A stretch of 64,000 nucleotides of DNA from Xiphias gladius (lineage: Eukaryota; Chordata; Actinopteri; Istiophoriformes; Xiphiidae). Below the pieces are notes generated by a model that was not told the DNA's origin, ran no database searches, and saw only the letters and a list, made by a program, of their open reading frames with translations. Position 1 is the stretch's first letter. Every line of letters starts with the position of its first letter. Below, piece by piece: positions 53,009 through 64,000 of the stretch. A program made the position numbers and the translations under genes. The stretch lies in assembly GCF_016859285.1 (NCBI RefSeq), contig NC_053416.1, forward strand, positions 5,723,001 to 5,787,000. Direction: 5' to 3'.

Positions 53009-53884
53009 CTGATGGGGGGGGCGCTACGGGAAGCACATCTGTAACCGGAAGGGAACGCTATCTGACGGGGGAGCAGACTTCGACACAACACCAGATCGCA
53101 AAGCGCACATGAAAGCAGAGCGGTGGCGAAGCTGGCGGAGGTCCCGCAACGCGTACACAACGTGGTGCTGAAAACAACATGCCATGTACTCAAATGCTCA
53201 CTTTCAGATAATCTGCATGATATAAATGTTATGGGGTCAATTTGAAATGATTTTAGGCTACTATGCCAAACGCACGCAAATGCCCACATCGCCACATGTT
53301 CCACTGTGGGGGTTTACAGCACTTGCAGTCACTAATTCATTTCTCAATGCATAAAAGTGACTAAAACTTTACATATTCATCAGAAGACTGTGACCAAAAT
53401 GAACACTGCTTGATACCCTGACCCTGGATTAGATGAGGGGAAAGCGAAACCAATCTCACTAGTTGTTGCGATGGACCAGTGTATCTTTTCTCACCGAGAA
53501 ATTTTGATGAGGCACACCCTTTCGGTTGCTGTAATCACTTCAGTAAATAAACATGTTCAAAATACCTGGGTGGTTGGTGGCATTGTAATTGCTTACTCAC
53601 AAGAATAAAGTGCAACAGCTTTGTAAGCACAACTTCATACGATCTTTCCTTTTGCTGTAGGCTTGAGCATGTAGAAAGTCACCGTATTCTGCCACCAGCA
53701 GTTTGTTTCAGCTTAACATTCTGCTGCTGGTAGCAGCCACTATCGGCACAGCGCTGTAGCGGTAGTGGTTCGACTGAAATTGTTACATCTAGTCAAACAA
53801 ATGCTGACAGGCATCTTTTATCTAATCCTCCACGTGGGCAAATGTGTTTCCCAACTTGAGGTGTTCAGCACATGTGTGAGCAAA

Positions 53885-54315
53885 TCTTTATCAACAGATC
53901 TTTAAACTGATCCGACTACACTGAATCACCGTAGCCACTGACCCAATCAGCAGCTTTAAGCGGGAGAGCTCCACTCACCAGTGTACGCAGCCTCCCTTGG
54001 GTCAGCTGGGAAGAAAAAAAAAAAAAAGAGCCATGTGTAAATCTGTACACTTGGGTTGCAAATCCGGGCGCGCGGATTGCAAAACCGTGGGCAAAGATTT
54101 GTATACCAGGAGCACAGATTTAGGCATTTTCTCAGCTGACACTGGGTGGGCTGACTGAGAGCACCATCGTCACCTCAGTAGCGATACACAGCATGTTACT
54201 TCCTCGTCAAACAGCTTATTAAAACACAGAAAAAAGGCACAGAAACAGTCATACTCATGCTGTAAGTTATTAGCCATGTGTACAGTGCCTGTATAGGCTA
54301 GTTTTGCACTGAACT
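53885..54315. repeat. Dispersed repeat, copy 2
   Basis: Ordered similarity to 32190-32500 (CACTGACCCAATCAGCAGC, GAGCTCCACTCACC, GTTACTTCCTC, GGCTAGTTTTGCACTGAA). It carries about 150 extra bases in the middle (about 54010-54160). Confidence 0.55.
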
Positions 54316-55599
54316 GAATTTAAATTAGATTAGATTTAATTAAATTTAATTGCCACTCGCACAGGTACAGGGCAGTTCAGGTACATTGGAATTCTTTTGC
54401 ATGTCTCAGAGTCATCTTTGTAAAAGTACATACTATATATACATGTTGAGTTTAATAATAAAGAAATTATAAAATAATTGCACAAACCAAATACATACTA
54501 GATATACATATTAGGTTTAAAAATAAAGAAATGGTAAGATTATTGCTCAGAAATAATAAAATTCTTGAACATAAATGAAGGACAGGGGGGGAGGGGGATG
54601 AGGTATTTAAATACAAAAACAGGGTCTGTAAGGTGTGTGAGTTTTTCTGAGTTGTTAAGTGGCCATGGTGTGAATGAGGTGCGGGATGCGGTATTTCCTT
54701 CCAACCTTAACATCCCTTGCAACCAGCCTGACAGTGGCTGGAAATTTTTTTTACAGCAACAGCCTGAACGTACCACTGACCCATGGATGGATTACTGAAC
54801 AGGTCTACCGGGCACAGGCCCAGGGACCCGATGGGTCGGTGGCCCCTGGACCAGAGCCTCTGTATGAAGTTCATATTTCTTGCTGGAAAGTCAGTCAAAC
54901 GACCACAAAGAGACTCAAAATGAGGAAAACTAGATGCAAAACAACTTAAAAGAGAGCTTTTTAGTTATGATGCTTCACAAAATAACAAGACATTAGTAGT
55001 ATATAAATATTAGTTCTCGGAGAAAGGCTTGAATACAGATCATTCAGAATTAGTTAGTTTGTGTTTAATGATTGTATGCAAAAATGGTACTTAAAGTATT
55101 ACTCCGCATACTGGGGACCTGGTGTGATTGAAGACTAAGGACTAGTAGCTGAATTGTTGCGAGTCCTTACAGGTGGCCTCTGGTTCACCTATTGCTGCCA
55201 GGCTGTAAAGGTTTCGCTTTGCAGAGCCTCTCCATGGTCTCTGGGTCGGTAACAAGGATTCTTTTTCACAGTGTTCATTAGATCGGGATCAAAAACACTG
55301 GAGTTAAACAGTAATGTGGCATCTGCGCATAAGTAATGGATAAATGATGTACTATTCATTTCGGCATGTCGCAGCTTCGGAGCCCACAAGGTTAACACAT
55401 CAAGACAAGCATGCATCGCTGACCTTTTCATTACACAGACAAAACACCATCACCAAGGACACACACTCTGGCCTTATTAAGTGCAGCCATTTGCTCTTAT
55501 ACAGTCAGTTAAAGTGTAATGAATATGGTTTCATTCTGTTTAAGTTTTTTGAAGATATTGACTAATGAGTCTATGAGAGACCAACTGGCACGCACATAA

Positions 55600-55955
55600 A
55601 ACATGAACTCAGAAGTACATTTTCTATGACTGATAGCTTGCCTCAGGTCCCTACTTTCTAATCAATAGCAGTATCACCTTTACTTATTTAAGATGTTGGC
55701 TCATTATGTACAGCACTTGAGGTATAATGAGAGCCTGAGGTGAAAATGTAATTAAAAAGATAATATCTTCCCCTACCCAAGTCATCTACTGAATACTGAA
55801 TATTATAGGTGTGTTAATGTCTAAAGTAAAGCCTGACTCATGAGCATTAAATATGAATGGAGAAAGACATTTTTCTGTGATGGATAGCTCACCTCACGTC
55901 AATCCCTTCTACTATGTTGGAATCAATAACACTATCTCCATTTATTTAAGATGTT
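55600..55955. repeat. Diverged direct duplication
   Basis: Two copies of a roughly 90-bp block start near 55616 and 55867 in the same orientation. Shared landmarks are ACATTTT-CTRTGA, GATAGCT, CCTCA-GTC, AATCAATA and TTATTTAAGATGTT. Neither copy looks coding. Confidence 0.6.
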
Positions 55956-56555
55956 AGTTAAAAAGGTTCACTGCACTCATCAAGCGGGGGAGAAGAGATT
56001 GATTTCCAGAGTATAAACCTTGTCGAATGTATTCAAGCTTTCACGGTGCTCCTCACGGTATTGCTCTTTATTTGTGTTAATTAAGGGCACTTGCCTTATA
56101 CTGCACGCTCACACTGGGTCATGCATATGATAAAGATTTCATGACATCAGCACTTGCCAGGGTTCACATCGGTCTGAAAAGGGAGCTCCCCTTTTTATTT
56201 GTATAAATAGCTCCACTCCTAATGGTCTGAGAAAATGCTATCTACTATAAAAGTTATACCAGCTACATCGTTATATCCAGATGCTCCTTCTTTCTTCAAT
56301 GTGGCTTCAATTGCTGTGGTCGCCCGGGACTCGCACCTGACTTGAATTAGGTGAAGTCTGTATGTGGACGTTCTTGGGAACATGCTGAACATGACCCGAT
56401 GGAAACGTACAGTCAGAACTTCACGTTTGTATTCGATGAACCGCCTTCATTGGGAGCCTGTCTTCAGTGTGCGGACGGCATCTGAAAACGCGTTTGGATG
56501 TGCATACACTATCCTGAGGCAGTGATGAAGTTGAAAACAATAGAAACAAATTAAA

Positions 56556-57292
56556 CAGTAATTGTAGCATGCGCAAAAGTTTGGGCACCCTACTAGGTCC
56601 TAACCCCCCCCCCCTTCAGCAGATATCACAACTTGCAAACACTTTTTGTAGCAGATAAGAGTCTCTCTGTTCTTGATTTCAGAATTTTCAGCCACTCTTA
56701 CTTATAGATCACTTCAAGTTACAGATATTCTGAGGTTGTCTTGCTGTGTCTTGCAGGCACAGCGTATCTAAGATCTACCCACGGATCAAAGGGCACTGTG
56801 AGGGCCATCCAAAAGCTTCCGCCTGTGTTTCTTCGTGGTGTTTCTTCAGTAGTTTATGCTGGATTTTGAGGTCTGCCTTGGATCGTTGACCTGTTGTAGA
56901 ATCCAGCTCTTTTTCGATTTCAGTTTCTTGACTGACTGCAGGACCTTTGCATACAGAATTTGCTGATATTTACTGGAATCCATTCTTCCCTCTGTCTGTG
57001 TATCGTTTCCTGCCATTTCTTAATGACATTTTGGACGGTAGAAATTGCAATCCGGAAGCAGTGTGATAGCTTTTTATAGCCCCCCCTTCTTTCTGGGCAC
57101 CAGTTAGCTTCATTTTCAGATCCTCAGCCGGTTGCTTAGAAAAGCCCATGGTTGTTGAGGTTTGAGGAGTCCTCAGGACAAATCTTGACCTGCCTTAAAA
57201 ATCATATCGAGTCAATTAAGGCCCGCAAAGTTAATGATGAATGTTTTACTAGTAGAAGGGTGCCAAAACTTTTGCACATGCCACGATTACTG
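56556..57292 (-). mobile_element. Tc1/mariner-like DNA transposon relic
   Basis: Near-perfect inverted ends: 56556-56591 (with GCAAAAGTTTGGGCACCCT) and 57257-57292 (AGGGTGCCAAAACTTTTGC). Inside, the minus strand holds broken transposase-like pieces: an N-terminal MGFSKQPAEDLK, a helix-turn-helix-like AISTVQNVIKKWQ in another frame, and EAFGWPSQC near the other end. It is internally deleted and shifted, so not active. A similar end-like sequence (GGGGTGTCCAAACATTTTC) at about 57459 may be part of another element. Confidence 0.65.
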
Positions 57293-57499
57293 CTTATTTT
57301 TAAGTTCATGATAAAAATATATATAAATATAAATATACTTAAAAAAATAACATTGCATTAACATTTGAAGAAAAAGCTCATTTTCAATGTCTGTTTGCTG
57401 CAGGGATTGTATTTGGTTCATTGCACTTCAAAAATCAACAAAACATGTAATTTGCCCAGGGGTGTCCAAACATTTTCATCTAACTGTATATACCACCCC

Positions 57500-60400
57500 G
57501 CTCCTCTGCTTACATTCCTCTTTCTCCCTGTCTGAAACCAACGGATTCAGCTACACAAAGTTAATTGCAGCTGAACCTTTGTAGATGATAGTGTATTTGT
57601 GAGGCGTTTCAAAACAGAGACCAACTCATGTGGTCCCTAAAAGGCTGTAATGTTCATTATACATCAAACTGAGGCATTCCAGGCATTCAACTCGAGTCTG
57701 CTGCTGCTCTCTAATAACTATTCCTCTCACATCGACATATATTCAATGCACTCTTTGCATCATGGTGGTTAACTTAGGCTGTCAGTGCTCTGCTCTTTTG
57801 CTGCCATGACTGTTCCTAACTGCTCACCTGAAAGCTATGCTGAAAGAGGCTCAATTACTTGCTGCTATTGCTGCTGCTGCCCATAAAGCATTTCATAAGG
57901 ACCCCTAAGTCTATGTTCCCAGGGGAGAGGAAATTATCATCATTAGTCCCCAATCCCTGCTGGGTTGATTTGTTTTTTCTTTTCTTTGCATGGAGTAGTA
58001 TTAAGTCAAAGTTGGACAACAAATATCAACTCTTAAAATGCTCCCGTAATAATACAATGTGTGAGCTGGCTGACCAAAATTAATGAATTATTTAAATTTA
58101 ATTTTGAGGCTGAGATCTACACAAGCTCGGACAACCCTGTCGGCTTGAAATTACATGTCTATACAGCTAAACCGCAACAGCAAATACGTTGTGTCGGATT
58201 ACGGCTGGGTTATATTCAGAGGCAACATATTGAATGAATGAAGCACAAAATTTTTTTTAATGGTAGCAGAGTCGCCAGGAGGTGGTTGGGGTGGGAATCC
58301 GCTGTACAAAGCACATGACTGTCACACCAGGGACCGGGATTTGTATCCATGTTCCCATCTGTGCCTAAACATACCCATAAAATATTGTGATAATGCTGTA
58401 GTCATTATAAATCGATATTGTAATGTGAGATTGGGCATTTTGGTGGAAAAACAAATATGTTGTCTGTGAACATTTTGCTGACACATTCAGTATCAGCATA
58501 TTTGTGCCTTGCCAAACATATAAATCAACAACATATCCTCACTATTTTAATATAAAATGCAATCTGGTCGCAATAATGTTTTGAACAAATCGTATTTGCT
58601 GTTGCAGTTTAGTTGTATAGAAACATAATTTTTAGGAGACAGGGTTGGCTCAGAAATCCTAATTAAAACAATTACAAAAGTTATTTAAAATATCACCAAG
58701 TAAAACTTTGAAGTCCTTCAGAAAAATGAATATCTCTTAAGTCGCACTCCATTCTAGTGAAAAAGCTCATTTTCCTGGTCTCTGAAGACTCTCCAGAATG
58801 CATTGGAGGTTTTTGACCGACATCTGCATTTTATGTCAAAGCAGAAAGTAGTGTGATATTCTTATAAAGCCATGGAAAAATACGACGAGGATGTTGGGGT
58901 GTTGACTTCAGAAACTGCCAACATTATTAACCTTTTGACCGGATATTCTGTAAATAGTTCCTCAAAAGGATTTTGTCCATCTCTGAACCTACTGTTTAGG
59001 CTGAAACGGGTAAATGCAGTCAGGCATCATCATCATCTCCAAATGTACCTGAAGAAGAAAAATAAACAAAACAATATGTGCTGCTGTGTGTCCATGTTTA
59101 CCTGTGGAGCACCACCTTAATATATTAACATTTGAAGTGAAAAAAAAACAATAACAACACTGATTATTTTGGACATTAATATCTTTTCTTTTTTATTAAG
59201 ACAAGAACTCTTCATTGTTTTGTAAAAATGTCTATTTATGAACCAATACAAAATATGTATGGGAATGTGGAACTCCTTTTCTCCATTAATACACATAAAC
59301 ATTTCCCAAGAACAGCAGAGAGACAAAAAGAATCAATCTAAAACAATGACTGGTGAAACAATCAAAACTTTCTGGGAACCAAACGAGTTTCTATAGGCGG
59401 TGGTGTGTTGAAAGTGACAGTAGTACAGCCACAACAAGTTTCTGATCCTGCTTCATTCCAATAAACAGTGTACTCTTTATGACCTATGCCAACACAAAGC
59501 AATATTTAACACATCTTTTACAGTGCACCAAATATTAAGAAAAACACAGAAAACATGTACAACATATATGCAAAATATCTCACCAATTTTGCCTCTTGGA
59601 TCTAAAATTATGTGTTGCACTTGATTTGATGAGGATGCATTGTACTTGCTTTTATGTCACTGATAGGTGGGGCCTAAACTTTGCATTCTACCTGAGATGC
59701 AGTCACATCAGTCAGCAACGCATGAACCTGAGACAGGACATTATCCAAAGAATTTAATGTGGAGAAAATTACATCAGTTACACTGTAAGACCGAAATCCA
59801 TTTTTGCTTTTACTTTACTGGGTGTTTAATAGAAAATAAAACTATTATTCTGCTATGTATTTCAAATTGAATCCTCACCATTTCTGAATAAGTAAACCTA
59901 CTCAAATGTAATTTTTATGATGATTTGTTCTTGTTACTTTTTAAATTGGAACTTTGGAAGAACAGAAAATCTTATTGTATGAAAAACATTTAGAGAAACA
60001 CTCCTGCCACTCCAACCCACAAAAGGTTTAATATTCACAAATAAAATATTAATGCATCAGCCTTAAGGGAGAAGACAATTTTCACTTCTATTCCTTTATT
60101 GGCAAGTACATGTTTTGAAATCTGATTTAAATGGAAGCTGCCACATGTCACTGAAGCGAAATAGTGCTCACTGTAAAATACAAATCACACAATCTCAGTC
60201 TTACAGATGAAGTGACATCTGCTCTGTGATTCATAAAGCAACGATAACAAGTCAGTTAATAGTTTTATCAGACACCAGACCATATAACATCGAACCTAAT
60301 CAGTACCCTGACCCACCCCCACCCATCCACGTAACAAACACAAAACAGTGTCATCAGCATACAGTGTTAACTTAGTGGTAATTCCTTTCTGAGTACAGAA

Positions 60401-60959
60401 CTTTTAATCAACTCAAGTTTTAACAGAAGAGGAAACAGTTGGAGAGAATTGGACACAGCATCTTTGATCTTCGTCTTCAAAATCCCTCCTGCAACTGCCA
60501 TCTACAACTGCCACATCCAAAGGAAAAGCTAAAAATATGTCCACAGCTCCACAAAGCCCACCTGCTACCTTCTAAAATTGCAGAGAAAATATTTCATGAC
60601 TTTAAAACGCACAAATGTGTTGTGCTCTGAAAAGTTATGTTTGCACAATCCATTTAACAATAACCTTCTCAAATGCCTTGGACAACCCGAAACCCACAAT
60701 CTCAATATGGAAAGAGTGAATTCTGTCTTCATGCATGACCATGATATATTAAAGCTATCACATTGGTAATGTGTTGCACTCTGAGTTGCACATTCACAAA
60801 ATCCAATCAGATGCTTTAACATGGCAATAAAGTATTGAATCTTAGATGTGAGTGTACACATGGCAAGCAACTCCGTAGAATCCATTAATTTCCAATACAA
60901 GGGTGTAAAAGTGGTGTTCAGTGGAATTTCCTGCGTGAAATCAGATGAATCTGTTACTG
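57500..60959. other. No gene recognised; non-repetitive AT-rich block 57640-58100
   Basis: No coding exon was seen. 57640-58100 is non-repetitive and could be a conserved non-coding element. A weak SINE-like stretch lies at about 58262-58370 (CACACCAGGGACCGGGATTT). Confidence 0.3.
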
Positions 60960-60997
60960 TTACAGTGGTGAGGAGAGTGCAATGCAGTCCAACTTAA

Positions 60998-61162
60998 GGA
61001 AACACAAGCAAATATTCAAAACACAAGCAAATGAAGAAAAGACCTTTGCCACTGTGACAACACAAAGGTCACATTCATAGAAAACACACAGAACCCAATT
61101 TGACAGCACATACGAGGCATAAAAACGTACTGCAAATACAGAAAACACAAGCAAATACAGGA
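60998..61162. repeat. Short-unit repeat with ACACAAGCAAAT units
   Basis: The unit ACACAAGCAAAT recurs (60999, 61021, 61147), interspersed with related AAAACACA sequences. It looks like a degenerate dispersed or tandem fish repeat. Confidence 0.45.
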
Positions 61163-61581
61163 ATGCTGACAGTAATCAAAAACATCAAAACTGCAAAACA
61201 ATAGACGTTTTCGCGGGGTAAGGAAAATGGATTGACATCCTCGTACGTAGTAGACTTACACTAGTGGGTCTATAGCAATATTTCCAATAATATCTGCATC
61301 ACATGTTCATAATGCTAAAAGTATAACAAATATTGTTAGCTCAGTCTCAAAAATCACTGACAACATACTTAGCAGTTTCCTGCAAATGTCTTTTGTTTAT
61401 AGTACAACTTGCAGCATTTCTGTATTTCCTTGTGTTTTCTATATTTAAAGGGTGTTTCCTTTTGCCACATTATCTGCTGTCAAACTGGTGGATGGATTCG
61501 GCCTATGTTTTCTTTATTTGCACCACCTAAATTCCTATGACTTAGCTAAAACATGGTACTTATGCCTTCTTTCTAATTAAA

Positions 61582-62560
61582 GGTACAGTCAGCGGTTCTA
61601 ATCCAATACACTTTTTGTCAAATTCAGGAAATATCTGGTCACTGTCCACTAACTGTCCGTCCTTGTGTGTGCGCTACGAAAAAATCTGGAGTTACTACAC
61701 AACCCTGGCTCTGTAAATGGGAAACAAACACAGTGGCTTGGACCGAGGCACAAAACACTATTTCAGCCACAGCGGGCGTTTGTGTTCGTGCACATGGCAG
61801 CCAGCAGAAACCAGCTGCAGTTTGACCTCTCCCACTTCCTAGCCCTCGAGGAACGGAGCTACATCATGATAGTAACGAAATGTAAATAACATTGGAGTTA
61901 TTAGCTAACTTGCTGACTTGGTATAAAAGTATTTTACTTGCTACGGCAGACCTCACACTATCACCCTTGGAATTACGTGTCTTCGCCTGTGTAACGTTAC
62001 TCATCCCGCCTATGTGCTCCTCCTGTGGAATTACACCATAGTAAGAAGATAATCTAAATAACGTCACAGATACATACCTGCCCTATTATTTTCATCCTTG
62101 TTCTTTTAGAATTCCTAGAAAACATCATTGCTCCATGCATCACTGACTGTAGAGTATAAGTTACTTTTACTGTTGAAGTTACTAGTGATTATGTTACCGA
62201 TACATAGGCTAAGCTACTCCTCAAATTATACTTTGGCTTAGATAAGTATTTGGCTTCGACACCTATTTAAACGTTGGCAGGCCTATTGACACATTTTCTA
62301 CAGTGCTACAAAAAAATCATATGCCACCTGTATTTTCATAGTGATAAAAATTGCTTCTCCTTATTGAAGCTAACTTTCCCTCCGGCAGCAGATGGTCTGG
62401 AGTCCGCCATATTTCTCTTTTGGTCACCTAGCCCAGCTGCTAGTGTCGTTGCCTTGGCAATGCGCGTCCATTAATTGGGGGGGGGCTTATAAAGGAGCAC
62501 TGAGGGGAGGGGTGTATTTGTTTGGCTGTTGAGTTCTCCATAATGTTTACTGACACTTAC
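61582..62560. repeat. Dispersed fish repeat, about 1 kb
   Basis: It begins AAAGGTACAGTCAGCGGTTC and ends with a GGGGGCTTATAAAGGAGCAC, TGTATTTGTTTGGCTGTTGA motif. Both are familiar from memory as parts of one abundant percomorph interspersed repeat. No transposase frame is visible, so it is non-autonomous. Confidence 0.55.
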
Positions 62561-62849
62561 ATCTTTTTCCCAAAAAAGTCACTGTTGTTACATCACGATA
62601 TATTGTGTTAAAAAGAAGCAAACATGGGAGGTTTTGAATTTAAAGGAATGTGTATCATTTCACCTCATCTAGTTTTACACTCAGAAGTATGTGGAGGGTC
62701 AAGTTAAATGACTTAAGCAGGCAACTAATCAACACTTTTTTTCCTCTACTCATATGAATTGGTTTGTCCCATTGATTCTAGCTTATCAACTGAAGAGTAA
62801 CTTTGATTTGGAAAACCACGGGAATAAGCGCCTTAAAAAAATAATACTT

Positions 62850-63250
62850 GAGGCCTGGTTGAATCCAGTGTTTGGGCTAATGATAGGTTTATTACTTGTG
62901 TTGATAAAATGTTCAGAATGATGTGATATGCTGCACAAAGCTATGAAATATTCACGCTTTGCCTGTTCAAATGTTGAACGTGCACACTGCATCCTAGACC
63001 TCCACCTCACTCCGCCCACAGCTATCACATAGAGTAAGGACTCATTAAGTGAGCTGCTTGCTGTGTGAACACATAATAATGACAAATAATGCCATCAATA
63101 GACCCTCATTGCCATGTTAAGAAGCCAGGGCATTAATGCAAACCATGGATTAACGCCACGGAGCACAACATGTGTATTAAGTTCTGTTACAAACAATTAA
63201 TTATTTTGGCATTCCACAGCGCTCCCCAGCTGGCACAGCAAAACAGATCC
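62850..63250. promoter_or_regulatory. Candidate conserved non-coding element
   Basis: Non-repetitive, with multiple TAAT/ATTA cores (CTAATGATAGG, GGATTAACGCC, CAATTAATTATT) and E-box-like CAGCTG near 63231. It has no coding potential. Candidate only. Confidence 0.3.
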
Positions 63251-64000
63251 TCATTCAGTTTGGCAGATAATACATAAAGCAAGATAGAGGAGCAGAAAGA
63301 ATGGGTTTACGCATGTACAGACATGCAAAAAATATCAATTTTTTAAGCGCTCGAGCTGCTGTATCAAAGCAAAACCATAGGCTATATATTTAGAAGGTGT
63401 GATGAAAGCAGAAAGACTGACCTGTCTCTCAGATCATTACAGTTTGAAGACATTAACTTTCCCAAACATCTGCTTGTTTTACAATTTGACAAAACTAACA
63501 ATGACCGTGATACAATAAAATCCACAAAGGTACTCCATTGTAATTCTTATAAGTTGTAAAAAATGTTTCTTAGTAAGGATTAGTGTACAATACAGCTGTG
63601 ATTCCATTGGCTTGATTTACATTGGATTGTGAGTCTATGAAATAACATGAAAGCCGCTGATGCGTGGACCTGGGCTGCCCTGACCTCCTTCATGTTTTGT
63701 GCAGCTTAAGTATTCCCAAAAGTAACATCATTTTGAATGTGTTTCAGTTTGGAGTTTGGTTAAGGATGTTTTTCTTTTTTCAGCAAAGTTATGTACGACA
63801 CACCAGCATCTTTTATTTTTTGCTGCTGGTTGGCCGATATTAAAACCAAATATTTTTTCAACAGCCTTTTATCACTGAGGCATCTTAACTCAGAGGCTGC
63901 CAAAAAATGTTTGAAAAAAATTTGCATTTTCTTACTTTCCCTTTTGTAAGAAAATATATACTAGAGTGAGAACAGATGGAAATCAATTGAATCTCATCAT
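63251..64000. other. No gene recognised
   Basis: AT-rich sequence up to the window edge with no exon or repeat I can name. Confidence 0.4.

Overview
The window is vertebrate nuclear DNA and almost certainly from a ray-finned (probably percomorph) fish. The genes are split by GT-AG introns. The coding parts match vertebrate proteins with fish-like divergence. CA/GT and AT microsatellites are frequent, and the dispersed repeats include tRNA-derived SINEs with the fish-type tail ending in an AATAAAGGCAAAAA-like motif. No bacterial gene, operon, CRISPR array or phage feature was seen. I placed exon borders by hand from reading frame, splice consensus and remembered vertebrate homologs, so they are models.

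Layout. Left edge to 3.1 kb: the 5' coding exons of tbcel (tubulin-folding cofactor E-like) on the minus strand; the gene runs off the left end. 3.1-9.9 kb: its likely 5' intron and a CpG-rich promoter block at about 5.7-7.3 kb. 9.97-11.28 kb: a tentative four-exon plus-strand gene for an 88-residue protein I do not recognise. 14.2-19.5 kb: plekhb1 (evectin-1, a PH-domain, tail-anchored membrane protein), complete in six coding exons on the plus strand. 22.3-24.3 kb: sc5d (lathosterol oxidase / sterol C5-desaturase), complete in four coding exons on the minus strand, with a CCAAT-containing CpG block at about 25.8-26.25 kb as a possible promoter. 25.16-25.38 kb: a possible terminal exon of an unidentified membrane protein. 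27.8-28.7 kb: a 5'-truncated, frameshifted non-LTR retrotransposon end lying inside a TA microsatellite.

From 28.7 kb to the right edge there is a gene-poor stretch of about 35 kb. It holds degenerate repeats, a Tc1/mariner-like relic, a 15-bp tandem array of AP-1-like sites, one strong-looking isolated 26-codon exon (46.4 kb) and one 66-codon coding-derived fragment (36.0 kb). Several non-repetitive AT-rich blocks there resemble conserved non-coding elements.

The three recognised genes do not form a pathway: tubulin handling (tbcel), membrane traffic or phosphoinositide binding (plekhb1) and cholesterol synthesis (sc5d). Their linkage matters as synteny. In human, TBCEL and SC5D flank TECTA on 11q23.3 and PLEKHB1 lies on 11q13. 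Here plekhb1 sits between tbcel and sc5d, and no TECTA exon was recognised.
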